A stretch of DNA of 64,000 nucleotides from Rhizobium sp. Root482 (lineage in GTDB: Bacteria; Pseudomonadota; Alphaproteobacteria; Rhizobiales; Rhizobiaceae), in assembly GCF_001426565.1 (NCBI RefSeq), contig NZ_LMFA01000010.1, positions 1 to 64,000 of the forward strand, given 5' to 3'. Below are positions 25,730-34,572 of this stretch, piece after piece (within the stretch, counting starts at the first letter, position 1; every line of letters begins with the position of its first letter). The position numbers and the translations under genes were made by a program. The notes beneath the pieces are model-generated. The model saw only the letters and a list, made by a program, of their open reading frames with translations, was not told where the DNA came from and did not search any database.

Positions 25730-25797
25730 GACATACGTGGCGTATGTCTTTAATTAGTTGCATACGTGACGTATGTCAAATAAAATACGACGCGTAT
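25730..25797. promoter_or_regulatory. Three TetR-type operators between MFS gene and tetR
   Basis: Three copies of ATACG-N3-CGTAT are found in 68 bases: 25730-25748 (GACATACG TGG CGTATGTC, perfect), 25761-25775 (CATACG TGA CGTATG, perfect), and 25785-25797 (ATACG ACG CGTAT). Their centres are 29 and 23 bases apart. They fill the whole divergent promoter region and almost certainly bind the adjacent TetR protein. Confidence 0.8.
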
Positions 25798-25812
25798 GTA
25801 AATGAGGAAGCC

Positions 25813-26418
25813 ATGATCAAGCCCCGCCCTGAAATGATTGCCGAAACCCGCGCCAAATTGCTCGCCGCTGCCCGGCATGCCTTCGGCACGGTCGGCTATG
25901 CACAGTCCTCGATGGATGACTTCACGGCAGCGGCCGGCCTGACCCGCGGCGCGCTCTATCATCATTTCGGAGACAAGAAGGGGTTGTTCCAGGCGGTTAT
26001 CCAGGAACTCGATGCGGAGATGACAGCGCGGCTCAACAAGGTTTCCGCCCGCGCTCCGACGCGCTGGCAGGGTTTTGTCGATGAATGCGCAACCTATATC
26101 GAGATGGCGCTGGAACCGGAGATCCAGCGCATCATGTTTCGAGACGGGCCTGCTGTCCTTGGGGACATAACCCAATGGCCAAGCGCCAATGGCTGCATAG
26201 CCGCGCTTAGCGGAAGCCTTGGCCAATTGAAAAGAGACGGGGTGATTGCCGATATCGACGAGGAGACGACGGCGCGCCTGATCAATGGCGCCAGCAGCCA
26301 TGCCGCCTTGTGGATCGCCAATTCCGATGATCCGCAGGAGACCTCGAAAAGAGCGGTGCAAGGCTTTCGAAGCCTGCTCGAAAGGCTGAAACTGGACAGG
26401 CCCGACGGGGAAAAATAG
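25813..26418 (+). CDS. TetR/AcrR family transcriptional repressor
   Basis: A 201-residue repressor. The N-terminal DNA-binding helix-turn-helix is SMDDFTAAAGLTRGALYHHFGDKKGLF when read as MDDFTAAAGLTRGAL and YHHFGDKKGLF (about residues 32-58); the rest is the ligand-binding and dimerisation domain. ATG 25813 follows GAGGAAG and leaves all three operators free upstream; the longer in-frame reading from 25744 would begin inside operator 1 and is rejected. It should repress both itself and the divergent MFS gene. The ligand is unknown. Confidence 0.9.
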   Translation: MIKPRPEMIAETRAKLLAAARHAFGTVGYAQSSMDDFTAAAGLTRGALYHHFGDKKGLFQAVIQELDAEMTARLNKVSARAPTRWQGFVDECATYIEMALEPEIQRIMFRDGPAVLGDITQWPSANGCIAALSGSLGQLKRDGVIADIDEETTARLINGASSHAALWIANSDDPQETSKRAVQGFRSLLERLKLDRPDGEK

Positions 26419-26421
26419 CCG

Positions 26422-27168
26422 TCAGCCGGTTACGAAATAATAGACCGCGAGCAGCAGCCCGACGGCAATCACCAGGCCGCGGATGACAGCCTGCGGCACG
26501 CGGCGGGCGAGCCAGACGCCGGCATAGCCGCCGAGCGCGCCACCGGGGATCATCACCGCCGCCTGCAGCCAGCCGACGACATTGCCGCCGGCAAAGACGA
26601 CGATGGCGACCGCGGCGATCACCATCGCAAGAAAATTCTTCATGGCATTGAGGCGGTGATAATCGCCGCCCTTGGAAAGCCCCAGTACCGCCAGCATCAT
26701 GATGCCCATACCGGCACCGAAGAACCCGCCATAAATGGCGGTGATGAACTGCCCAACCAGGCCGAGCGGCGTGACCGGCGCGCCATCCTTCGATGCGGCC
26801 GGACGCAAGAGCGGGCCGACGGCGAAGATCGCGGTCGCGGCGATCAACAGCCAGGGCACCATGACCCGGAAGGACGGATTGGACAGCGACAGGAGGATGA
26901 GCGCGCCGGCAAGCCCGCCGACAAGCGAGAGGAGGCCTAGCACGACCGCCTCGCGCCGGTCGGCCATGATTTCGCGTCGATAGGCGAGCGCCGAGGTGAC
27001 ATAGCCTGGAAATTGGACGATGGAGGAGGTGGCATTGGCAACGATCGGCGGCAGGCCGGCCAGCGTCATGGCGCCGAAGGTGAGAAACGTGCCGCCGCCA
27101 GCAACGGCATTGACGGCGCTCGACAGGAAGCCGGCGAGAAACAGCATGATGGCGGTGGATATGGACAT
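26422..27168 (-). CDS. TSUP (TauE/SafE) family permease
   Basis: A 248-residue membrane protein with about eight hydrophobic segments, of the TauE/SafE family linked to export of sulphite, sulphoacetate or other small organic anions. The conserved first-half motif AGFLSSAVNAVAGGGTFLTF and second-half GFFGAGMGIMMLAVLG are both present. It converges on tetR with only 3 bases between stop codons, and is divergent from rplS. Nothing nearby suggests sulphur metabolism, so the substrate is open. Confidence 0.88.
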   Translation of the reverse strand: MSISTAIMLFLAGFLSSAVNAVAGGGTFLTFGAMTLAGLPPIVANATSSIVQFPGYVTSALAYRREIMADRREAVVLGLLSLVGGLAGALILLSLSNPSFRVMVPWLLIAATAIFAVGPLLRPAASKDGAPVTPLGLVGQFITAIYGGFFGAGMGIMMLAVLGLSKGGDYHRLNAMKNFLAMVIAAVAIVVFAGGNVVGWLQAAVMIPGGALGGYAGVWLARRVPQAVIRGLVIAVGLLLAVYYFVTG

Positions 27169-27469
27169 GAGGCCTCCCCGGCGTTACGGTCCGACATAGC
27201 CTGCTGCTTTCTCTGCGGCAAGGCGCGGAATCTGCCCTGCGCCGGCCTGTAACGGCAAGAATCTTCGTCGGCCGGGGATGACAAGCCGCACGCTTTGGTG
27301 TATTCGCCCGACCGGTTCGGGTAAATCCCGTCGCCTGTAAAACAAAGAATGGTGAATTCGCTCTTGTCTCCCACCCGGGAAACAAGGCCTGGCGGTCCTC
27401 ATGCGAGGAGCCAAGAGGCCTGATCGAGCGCTCTGGCTGTTTCAGAAGAAATCGAGAAGGTTAGACACG
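27169..27469. promoter_or_regulatory. Divergent TSUP-rplS region
   Basis: No gene is seen. The last 80 bases before rplS hold a hairpin near 27392-27412 (TCCTC-ATGC-GAGGA with flanking GG/CC), which could be part of an L19 leader, and an AGAAGG ribosome-binding site 9 bases before the start codon. I could not assign clear -35 and -10 boxes. Confidence 0.3.
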
Positions 27470-28015
27470 ATGAACATCATCCAGCAGCTGGAAGCCGAAC
27501 AGGCCGCCAAGATCGAAGCCAAGCGCAAGCTTCCGGAATTTTCGGCAGGCGATACGTTGCGCGTCAATGTCCGCGTCACGGAAGGCACCCGTACCCGTAT
27601 CCAGGCCTATGAAGGCGTTTGCATCGCCCGCTCCGGCGGCGGCATCAACGAGAGCTTCACAGTCCGCAAGATTTCCTACGGCGAAGGCGTCGAGCGCGTG
27701 TTCCCGGTCTATTCGCCGATGGTCGAAGGCGTCGAAATCGTTCGCCGCGGCAAGGTCCGTCGCGCCAAGCTCTACTATCTGCGCGATCGTCGCGGCAAGT
27801 CGGCCCGTATCGTTGAAGACACCGGCGTTCGCGCCCGCAAGCTGAACGACGCCGAGCGCGCCGCCGTGGCTGAAGAAAAGGCCCGCCTGGAAGCCGAAAA
27901 GGTCGCAGCAGCCCAGGCGCTCGCCGCCGAAAAGGCAGCAGCCGATGCCGCAGCCGCCAAGGCCGCTGAAGAAGCCGCCGCTGCAAAGGCTGCCGAAGAG
28001 ACCGCAGCAGAATAA
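27470..28015 (+). CDS. rplS: 50S ribosomal protein L19
   Basis: A 181-residue L19 protein. The first 115 residues are the whole conserved protein ([45 protein letters not shown] read in parts, [15 protein letters not shown]). The remaining 65 or so residues form an Ala/Glu/Lys-rich tail likely to be a single charged helix ([23 protein letters not shown]), found in rhizobial L19 but not in E. coli. ATG 27470 has AGAAGG upstream. An excellent intrinsic terminator follows. Confidence 0.97.
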   Translation: MNIIQQLEAEQAAKIEAKRKLPEFSAGDTLRVNVRVTEGTRTRIQAYEGVCIARSGGGINESFTVRKISYGEGVERVFPVYSPMVEGVEIVRRGKVRRAKLYYLRDRRGKSARIVEDTGVRARKLNDAERAAVAEEKARLEAEKVAAAQALAAEKAAADAAAAKAAEEAAAAKAAEETAAE

Positions 28016-28043
28016 GCTTCGATCCCATTCCGGATCATCGGGC

Positions 28044-28068
28044 AAGGCGGCCTTCGGGCCGCCTTTTT
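28044..28068 (+). terminator. Intrinsic terminator of rplS
   Basis: AAGGCGGCC and GGCCGCCTT form a 9-bp stem closed by a stable TTCG tetraloop, followed by a T run. It lies 28 bases after the rplS stop codon. Confidence 0.9.
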
Positions 28069-28241
28069 CATTTGGTGAAACGATATAGCTCCCTCAAATA
28101 CCGGGCTGAAATTCGCGCGAAACACCCGGTGGACGCACTGAGTGGTTTCAAATTCGTGGCCGGGGCGACGCTGTGGGCCTTGCCAGTGCGCGGGCTTCTG
28201 TGACAGGTTCCTTTCGCCACAATTCAGGAGCCGTTCCCCTC

Positions 28242-29039
28242 ATGTTTTCCCGCCGCACCATTCTTGCCGGGCTGACCGCCCTTGTCCTCGCCCCGCTCGG
28301 CGCCGTCGCCGCCGACCTGCCAGATCTGGCCGGCCGCAGCGTCGTTGTGGTCACGGAAAACGCCTATCCGCCGCTGCAATTCGTCGATCCGAAGAGCGGC
28401 AAGGCGATCGGCTGGGAATATGATGCGATGGAAGAGATCGCCAAGCGGCTGAATTTCAAGCTGGAAATCCAGAACACCTCCTGGGACGCGATGATCCAGG
28501 CGGTTTCCGATGGCCAGTACGATATCGGCATGACCGGCATCACCATCAAGGACGAGCGCAAGGCCAAGGTGGATTTCTCCGATCCCTATATGCGCTCGCA
28601 GCAGTTCATGCTGGTGCGCGGCGACGAGAGCCGCTTTGCCGATGCCAAGAGTTTCGGCGCCTTTGCGGACGGACTGGTCGGCGCCCAGCCGGGAACCTCG
28701 CCCTTCTATACGGCGGTCTATGAAATCCTCGACGGCAACGAACAAAACCCGCGCATCAAGCTTTTCGAGACGTTCGGCGCCACCGTACAGGCCTTGAAGG
28801 CCGGTGACGTCGATGTCGTGCTGACCGACAGCGTCGCGGCCAAGGGCTATGTCGATTCCTCCGCCGGCGCGTTGAAAGTGATCGGCGGTCCGCTCGGCAC
28901 CGAGGATTTCGGCTTCATCTTCAAGAAGGGCTCCGATCTCGTCGTTCCGGTCAATGCCGCGATCGCGGCGCTGAAAGCGGACGGCACCTTCGACCGGCTG
29001 AACCAGAAATGGTTCGTCGACTACAAGATGGGCGAATGA
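28242..29039 (+). CDS. Amino-acid ABC transporter, substrate-binding protein
   Basis: A 265-residue periplasmic binding protein of family 3 (polar amino acids). The N-terminus FSRRTILAGLTALVLAPLGAVAA is a signal peptide when read as SRRTILAG plus a hydrophobic core; the twin arginines make Tat export possible. The mature part shows the family pattern ENAYPPLQFVD, GWEYDAMEEIAKRL, DIGMTGITIKDERK and DVVLTDSVAAKGY. ATG 28242 gives the signal peptide directly; earlier starts add 23 non-conserved residues. The permease gene follows after 10 bases. No ATPase gene is linked, so it must share one. Confidence 0.9.
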   Translation: MFSRRTILAGLTALVLAPLGAVAADLPDLAGRSVVVVTENAYPPLQFVDPKSGKAIGWEYDAMEEIAKRLNFKLEIQNTSWDAMIQAVSDGQYDIGMTGITIKDERKAKVDFSDPYMRSQQFMLVRGDESRFADAKSFGAFADGLVGAQPGTSPFYTAVYEILDGNEQNPRIKLFETFGATVQALKAGDVDVVLTDSVAAKGYVDSSAGALKVIGGPLGTEDFGFIFKKGSDLVVPVNAAIAALKADGTFDRLNQKWFVDYKMGE

Positions 29040-29049
29040 CCGGCATCCG

Positions 29050-29868
29050 ATGACGCCTGCCCGACACGACAATTCTTCGAAGGGCGACTATTCCTGGTGG
29101 CTGGTCGCCCTTGCCGTGATCGCCCTGGCGCTGGCCGCGGTGATCGTCTCCAGCGAGATCTACACCGAGGTCTTCACCATCGTCTCGGCTGGCATCGGCA
29201 TCACCATCCTGGTGACGTTGCTCGGCTTTTCGCTGGCCACGCTGCTTGGCCTCTGCATCGCGCTGATGGCCCTGTCGGGCAGTGCCTGGCTGCGCCAGAT
29301 CGCCCGCTTCTATACCGAGGTCATCCGCGGCATCCCCATCCTGGTGCTGTTGTTCTACATCGCCTTCGTCGGCGCGCCGGCATTGGTGGCGCTGATCAAT
29401 TTTCTGCTGTCGCCGCTGATTTCCGCCGGGACCATGGAGCCGGTGCTGGTGCGCGACCTCTCCCTGATGTGGCGGGCGGTCATGGCGCTGACCATCGGCT
29501 ATTCGGCCTTTATTGCCGAAGTGTTCCGCGCCGGCATTCAGTCGGTCGATAAGGGGCAGGTCGAGGCGGCTAAGGCGCTCGGGCTTTCGCGCTTCCAACG
29601 CTTCCGGCTGATCGTCTTTCCGCAGGCGATCCGCGTCATCCTGCCGCCGCTCGGCAATGATTTCGTGGCGATGATCAAGGATTCCTCCCTCGTCTCGGTG
29701 CTCGGCGTTGCCGACATCACCCAGATGGGAAAGATCTACGCTTCCGGCTCTTTCCGCTTCTTCGAGACCTATTCGATCGTCGCCTATATCTATCTCATAT
29801 TGACCATAGGCCTCTCGCTGATGCTGCGGCGGCTGGAGATGCGGCTGCGACGGGGACAGAGGGGCTGA
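29050..29868 (+). CDS. Amino-acid ABC transporter, permease
   Basis: A 272-residue HisM/GlnP-type inner-membrane permease. It has one long first helix (about 16-35) and then the core of about five helices. The ATPase-contact (EAA) loop reads QVEAAKALGLSRFQRFRLIVFPQA in two parts: EAAKALGLSRFQRF and RLIVFPQAIRVILPPLGN. It is translationally close to the binding-protein gene upstream (10-base gap). The dapF gene follows after 66 bases. The missing ATPase is presumably encoded elsewhere. Confidence 0.92.
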   Translation: MTPARHDNSSKGDYSWWLVALAVIALALAAVIVSSEIYTEVFTIVSAGIGITILVTLLGFSLATLLGLCIALMALSGSAWLRQIARFYTEVIRGIPILVLLFYIAFVGAPALVALINFLLSPLISAGTMEPVLVRDLSLMWRAVMALTIGYSAFIAEVFRAGIQSVDKGQVEAAKALGLSRFQRFRLIVFPQAIRVILPPLGNDFVAMIKDSSLVSVLGVADITQMGKIYASGSFRFFETYSIVAYIYLILTIGLSLMLRRLEMRLRRGQRG

Positions 29869-29934
29869 ACGAACGCCCTCGCCCGCCGCACTGGTAATTT
29901 CCCCCTGTTTCCGCCATATACAGGCAGAGAAACG

Positions 29935-30867
29935 ATGGACGTGGACATGATGGGCGACAGGGTCGAATTTGCCAGGATGAACGGGCTTGGAAACAAGATC
30001 CTGATCGTCGATATGCGCGGCCGCAAGGACAGGGTGACGCCTGAAGCCGCCATCGCGCTCAATGCCGATCCTCAGACCGGTTTCGACCAGATCATGGCCA
30101 TCCACGATCCGAAATCCGAGGGGACCGACGCCTTTATCGACATCCTCAATTGCGATGGCACGAAGGCGCAGGCCTGCGGCAACGGCACGCGCTGCGTCGT
30201 CCAGGCGCTGGCCGCCGAAACCGGCCGCCAGACCTTCACCTTCCAGACCGTCGCCGGCATCCTGAATGCGCGCGAACACGAAGACGGCACCATTTCCGTC
30301 GACATGGGCAAGCCGGTCTTCGAATGGGACAGGATCCCGCTGTCGGAAGATTTTCACGATACCAGCCGCATCGAACTGCAGATCGGCCCGATCGACGATC
30401 CGGTCCTGCATTCGCCGAGCGTGCTGTCGATGGGCAATCCGCATGCGGTGTTCTGGGTGGACCGAGACGTCATGTCGTTCGATCTCGAACGCTTTGGCCC
30501 CCTGCTCGAAAACCACCCGATATTTCCCGAGCGCGCCAATATCACCCTGGCCGAGGTCACCTCGCCCTCCTCCATCCGCACCCGCACCTGGGAACGCGGC
30601 GCGGGGCTGACGCTGGCCTGCGGCTCGGCGGCATGCGCTGCTGCCGTCTCGGCCGCCCGCACCGGCCGTACCGGCCGCACCGTGACGGTTGATGTGGCAA
30701 GTGCTACGCCGCCCGGCATCCTGACGATCGAATGGCGGGAAAGCGACGACCGCGTCGTCATGACCGGACCGGCCGAATGGGAATGGTCCGGCACGCTTGA
30801 TCCGGCGACGGGCATGTGGTCGCGCGACGAGGCACCGCTCAGGGAAGCGGGAAGCCTGGGCCTTTGA
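29935..30867 (+). CDS. dapF: Diaminopimelate epimerase
   Basis: A 310-residue epimerase converting LL- to meso-diaminopimelate for lysine and peptidoglycan. The two catalytic cysteines are in QACGNGTRC (about residue 81) and [12 protein letters not shown] (about 229). The N-terminus contains the conserved [15 protein letters not shown]. Several in-frame ATGs (29935, 29947, 29950) are possible; 29935 is used here, with a weak AGAGAAA ribosome-binding site. Its stop overlaps the TTG start of mtaB by TTGA, so the two are coupled; ftsY follows mtaB by 2 bases. Confidence 0.96.
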   Translation: MDVDMMGDRVEFARMNGLGNKILIVDMRGRKDRVTPEAAIALNADPQTGFDQIMAIHDPKSEGTDAFIDILNCDGTKAQACGNGTRCVVQALAAETGRQTFTFQTVAGILNAREHEDGTISVDMGKPVFEWDRIPLSEDFHDTSRIELQIGPIDDPVLHSPSVLSMGNPHAVFWVDRDVMSFDLERFGPLLENHPIFPERANITLAEVTSPSSIRTRTWERGAGLTLACGSAACAAAVSAARTGRTGRTVTVDVASATPPGILTIEWRESDDRVVMTGPAEWEWSGTLDPATGMWSRDEAPLREAGSLGL

Positions 30868-32150
30868 GCGGCGTCGACATCATAACCTTCGGCTGCCGGC
30901 TCAATACCTATGAATCCGAGGTGATGCGGGCAAAGGCCGAGAAGGCCGGGCTGAACAATGCCGTGCTGGTCAATACCTGTGCGGTGACCGGCGAGGCCGT
31001 GCGCCAGGCCCGCCAGGCGATCCGCCGGGCGCGCCGCGAGAATCCCCACGCCCGCATCATCGTCACCGGCTGCGCCGCCCAGACTGAAAAGCAGAGCTTC
31101 GCCGAGATGCCCGAGGTCGATCTCGTGCTCGGCAACGAGGAGAAGCTGAAAAGCGCCTCCTATCGGGCGCTGCCGGATTTCGGCGTGTCGGCGGAAGAAA
31201 AGCTGCGCGTCAACGACATTTTCAGCGTGCGCGAGACGGCGCCGCAGATGGTGAAGCTGATCGAGGGCCATGTGCGCGCCTTCATCCAGGTGCAGAACGG
31301 CTGCGACCACCGCTGCACCTTCTGCGTCATTCCCTATGGCCGAGGCAATTCCCGCTCGGTGCCGATGGGCGCCGTCGTCGACCAGGCGCGCAAGCTCGTT
31401 GAAGGCGGCTACCGCGAGATCGTGCTGACCGGCGTCGATGCGACCAGCTATGGCGCCGACCTGCCGGGAAACCCGACACTCGGCCTGCTGGCCAGGACCT
31501 TGCTGAAGCAGGTCCCCGAAATCCTGCGCCTGCGGCTCTCCTCGATCGACAGCATCGAGGCGGACCGGCACCTGATGGACCTGATTGCCGACGAACCGCG
31601 CTTCATGCCGCATCTGCACCTGTCGCTGCAGCATGGCGACGACATGATCCTGAAGCGCATGAAGCGACGCCATTCGCGCGCCGATGCGCTCGGCTTCATC
31701 GCGGATGTGCGCCGGCTGCGGCCGGAAACGAGCTTCGGCGCCGACATGATCGCCGGTTTCCCGACGGAAACCGAGGACATGTTCGAAAATGCCGCAAGCC
31801 TCGCCGAGGAAGCAGGCATCGCCCATCTCCACGTCTTTCCCTATTCGCCGCGCGAGGGCACGCCGGCGGCCCGCATGCCGCAACACGACCGGGCGCTGGT
31901 CAAGCAACGCGCCGCAAGACTGCGCGCCACTGGACTTCGTCTCCATCAGGCCCATCTTGACAGCATGATCGGAACGCAGCAAAGCCTGCTGGTCGAGAAC
32001 AACGGCTTGGCGCATACGGAAAACTTCACCCTTGTCGCCGTGCCCGGCCTGATGCCGCGCACCATCGTGCAGGCCGTGATCACCGGCCACAACGGCAAGC
32101 ATCTCGACATGCAACAGACGGCCGCAGGCGCGGCCCGGCTTATGGAATAG
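30864..32150 (+). CDS. mtaB: tRNA t6A37 methylthiotransferase MtaB
   Basis: A 428-residue radical-SAM enzyme that makes ms2t6A37 in ANN-decoding tRNAs. Two [4Fe-4S] sites are evident: the N-terminal auxiliary cluster ([21 protein letters not shown]) and the radical-SAM motif CDHRCTFC (Cys147, Cys151, Cys154). A TRAM-like C-terminal domain follows. I place the start at TTG 30864, overlapping the dapF stop (TTGA), because [13 protein letters not shown] is the family N-terminus; an in-frame GTG at 30816 would add 16 residues inside dapF. Gene order dapF-mtaB-ftsY is common in alphaproteobacteria. Confidence 0.92.
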   Translation: MSGVDIITFGCRLNTYESEVMRAKAEKAGLNNAVLVNTCAVTGEAVRQARQAIRRARRENPHARIIVTGCAAQTEKQSFAEMPEVDLVLGNEEKLKSASYRALPDFGVSAEEKLRVNDIFSVRETAPQMVKLIEGHVRAFIQVQNGCDHRCTFCVIPYGRGNSRSVPMGAVVDQARKLVEGGYREIVLTGVDATSYGADLPGNPTLGLLARTLLKQVPEILRLRLSSIDSIEADRHLMDLIADEPRFMPHLHLSLQHGDDMILKRMKRRHSRADALGFIADVRRLRPETSFGADMIAGFPTETEDMFENAASLAEEAGIAHLHVFPYSPREGTPAARMPQHDRALVKQRAARLRATGLRLHQAHLDSMIGTQQSLLVENNGLAHTENFTLVAVPGLMPRTIVQAVITGHNGKHLDMQQTAAGAARLME

Positions 32151-32152
32151 AC

Positions 32153-33715
32153 ATGGCGCTCAGCTTTTTCAAAAAGGTCTTTACCTTCGGCAAGGACAAG
32201 CCGGTGGAAGCCAAGCCGGCCCCCGCGCCCGCCGTCGACGAGGTCATGGACCAGGCCGAGGCGGTGTTCACACCGGATCCCCCGCCGCCCGAGACCGAGC
32301 CGCAGCCGCTTTACTCCACCGATGACCTGCCGACCGCCACCGATCCGGTGCTGCCGGAGGAAATGGAAACCGCCGGTGGCCCCGCCGCCGACAGCGCCGA
32401 TGCGCCGGAGTTCGAGGCGGACGAGGAACCCGCCCTTCTTCCGCCCGCTGAAGATATTGGCATTCTCGGCGTTGCTCCGTTGTCGCTGCTGGAGGCTGAG
32501 GCCGAGGCATCCGAGAACGAGGAGAGTGCCACACCCCCCTCTGTCCCTTCGGGACATCTCCCGCTCAAGGGGGGAGATCAGTTGGAGACCGAAGCTACCT
32601 CCTTGATCTCAAGCTCTGATGACCAGACCGAAAGCGCGCCACCTGCAATCTCCCCCCTTGAGGGGGAGATGCCCGACAGGGCAGAGGGGGGTAAAGCCTC
32701 CTCGACCTCGGAACTGCCGGTCGAAACTCCCATCCTCCCCAAGGGCTTTGCCGCCGGCCGTGCCGCCGAAACCGAGCCGGAAGCGCCCAAGCAGAAGCTC
32801 ACCTGGTTCCAGCGGCTGCGTGCCGGGCTTTCGCGCACCTCCTCGCAACTCACCGGCCAGATCACGGCACTCTTTACCAAGCGCAAGCTCGACGACGAGA
32901 CGCTGCAGGAGCTGGAAGACCTGTTGATCCAGGCCGATCTCGGCGTCGAGACGGCGTTGCGCGTCACCGATACGCTCGCTTCCGAGCGCTATGGCAAGGA
33001 CGTGACCGGCGAGGACGTCAGCCGCATCATGGCGGCCGAGATCACCAGGGTGCTGGCGCCGGTCGCCCGGCCGCTGGAACTCGATCTTTCCCACAAGCCG
33101 CATGTCATCCTCGTCGTCGGCGTCAACGGCACCGGCAAGACGACGACGATCGGCAAGCTGGCCGCCAAGCTTTCGGGCGCCGGTCTCAAGGTCATGCTGG
33201 CCGCCGGCGACACGTTCCGGGCGGCTGCGATCGAGCAGTTGAAGATCTGGGCCGAGCGTACCGGCTCCGAAATCGTCTCCTCGAAACTGGGTGCCGATGC
33301 CGCCGGCCTTGCCTATGAAGCGTTCGAACAGGCACGGCTGAAGAAGAGCGACGTGCTGATCATCGACACGGCCGGGCGGCTGCAGAACCGCACGGAGCTG
33401 ATGGCGGAACTGGAAAAGATCGTCCGCGTGCTCGGCAAGCTCGATCCGGATGCGCCGCATACCGTGCTCCAGACGCTCGACGCCACCACCGGCCAGAATG
33501 CGCTGAACCAGGTCGAGATCTTCCGCAATGTCGCCGGCGTCAACGGCCTGATCATGACCAAGCTCGACGGCACGGCGCGCGGGGGCATCCTCGTCGCCAT
33601 TTCCGCCAAGCATAAACTACCCGTCTATTTCATCGGCGTCGGAGAGGGCGTGGACGATCTGGAACCGTTCGAGGCCAAGGACTTTGCCGAGGCAATCGCC
33701 GGAATTGCCCATTGA
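32153..33715 (+). CDS. ftsY: Signal recognition particle receptor FtsY
   Basis: A 520-residue SRP receptor. The N-terminal A region (1-225) starts with a basic membrane-targeting stretch (MALSFFKKVFTFGKDK) and is then acidic and Pro-rich. The NG domain follows: helix bundle from about 225, G1 VGVNGTGKTTTIGK (about 322-335), AAGDTFRAAAIEQL, DTAGRLQNR and TKLDGTARGG. A palindromic repeat of family A lies in frame in the A region (about residues 127-180: TPPSVPSGHLPLKGGD ... ISPLEGEMPDRAEGG), lengthening the disordered linker without breaking the frame. It follows mtaB by 2 bases and partners Ffh. Confidence 0.97.
   Translation: MALSFFKKVFTFGKDKPVEAKPAPAPAVDEVMDQAEAVFTPDPPPPETEPQPLYSTDDLPTATDPVLPEEMETAGGPAADSADAPEFEADEEPALLPPAEDIGILGVAPLSLLEAEAEASENEESATPPSVPSGHLPLKGGDQLETEATSLISSSDDQTESAPPAISPLEGEMPDRAEGGKASSTSELPVETPILPKGFAAGRAAETEPEAPKQKLTWFQRLRAGLSRTSSQLTGQITALFTKRKLDDETLQELEDLLIQADLGVETALRVTDTLASERYGKDVTGEDVSRIMAAEITRVLAPVARPLELDLSHKPHVILVVGVNGTGKTTTIGKLAAKLSGAGLKVMLAAGDTFRAAAIEQLKIWAERTGSEIVSSKLGADAAGLAYEAFEQARLKKSDVLIIDTAGRLQNRTELMAELEKIVRVLGKLDPDAPHTVLQTLDATTGQNALNQVEIFRNVAGVNGLIMTKLDGTARGGILVAISAKHKLPVYFIGVGEGVDDLEPFEAKDFAEAIAGIAH
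32533..32692. repeat. Palindromic repeat, family A, carried in frame inside ftsY
   Basis: A 160-base element whose two ends (32533-32578 and 32647-32692) are inverted copies of each other with few mismatches: ACCCCCCTCTGTC, a small hairpin, ATCTCCC...GGGGAGAT, and the reverse at the far end. The same ends occur at 16863, 35203 and 37679. Here the element is part of the ftsY reading frame and encodes about 53 residues of Pro/Gly/Glu-rich sequence. The middle (32579-32646) is not palindromic. Confidence 0.9.
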
Positions 33716-33762
33716 CCCGGATATAGTTTTGCCTTTTTGCTGATGTTATAGAGGCTCCCCAA

Positions 33763-33873
33763 GCTCCGTCATCCTCGGGCTTGACCCGAGGATCCAAAAA
33801 CAAAGCGGGGAAGTGGACGATTATACGTCGCACCGCTGATGGATCCTCGGGTCAAGCCCGAGGATGACGGAGC
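33763..33873. repeat. 34-bp perfect inverted repeat between ftsY and ispZ
   Basis: Arms 33763-33796 and 33840-33873 are perfect 34-base inverted copies around a 43-base spacer. Each arm itself holds a CCTCGGG...CCCGAGG palindrome, so it can fold as one long stem or two smaller hairpins. It resembles the GTCATCCTCGGG-type dispersed repeats of rhizobial genomes. No other copy is in the window. Confidence 0.9.
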
Positions 33874-33939
33874 GGGAGACGAATGCACACCGGACACCCA
33901 CTACATCGCTCCAGCGAGCAGCACTTTAGGAACGACAGC

Positions 33940-34572
33940 ATGTCATCGATCGAGACGGTCAAGCCGCGCAGGGAAATCAGCCCGCTTTTGAAAATGGTGC
34001 TGGAACTGGGGCCGCTGGTGGTCTTCTTCTTTGCCAATTCGCGCGGCGAATGGCTGGCGACGCAATTCCCTTCCCTGACGGAACTCGGTGGCCCGATCTT
34101 CATCGCGACCGGCCTGTTCATGGCCGCCACCGCGATCGCGCTGACGGTCTCCTGGCTGCTCACCCGCACCCTGCCGATGATGCCGCTGATCTCCGGCGTC
34201 GTCGTCCTCATCTTCGGCGCGCTGACGCTCTATCTGCAGAACGACACCTTCATCAAGATGAAGCCGACCATCGTCAATACGCTGTTCGGGGCCATCCTTC
34301 TCGGCGGCCTGCTGTTCGGAAAATCGCTGCTCGGTTATGTCTTCCACGCCGCCTTCAAGCTCGACGAGGCCGGTTGGCGCAAGCTCACCATCCGCTGGGG
34401 TGTGTTCTTCCTGTTTCTCGCCGTGCTCAACGAAGTGGTCTGGCGCAATTTCTCCACCGATGTCTGGGTGGCCTTCAAGGTTTGGGGCACCATGCCGATC
34501 ACCGTGTTGTTCACGCTGTCACAGATGCCGGTCATCATGAAACATTCGCTGGAGCAGGATACGTCCGCGTGA
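33940..34572 (+). CDS. ispZ: Inner membrane septation protein A
   Basis: A 210-residue YciB/IspZ family membrane protein with five or six hydrophobic segments, involved in cell-envelope and septum functions. Conserved pieces are [47 protein letters not shown] and [19 protein letters not shown] (read in separate parts). ATG 33940 follows AGGAACGAC; the longer in-frame reading from 33883 runs into the 3' flank of the palindromic repeat. Its stop shares bases with the start of the DUF2585 gene (GTGA). Confidence 0.92.
   Translation: MSSIETVKPRREISPLLKMVLELGPLVVFFFANSRGEWLATQFPSLTELGGPIFIATGLFMAATAIALTVSWLLTRTLPMMPLISGVVVLIFGALTLYLQNDTFIKMKPTIVNTLFGAILLGGLLFGKSLLGYVFHAAFKLDEAGWRKLTIRWGVFFLFLAVLNEVVWRNFSTDVWVAFKVWGTMPITVLFTLSQMPVIMKHSLEQDTSA

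Noticed and set aside
24473..26418. MFS/TetR pair as part of a mobile island between trmD and rplS
   Set aside because: No transposase, integrase, tRNA target or direct repeats at the borders, and base composition is like the neighbours; kept as an ordinary pump/regulator pair.
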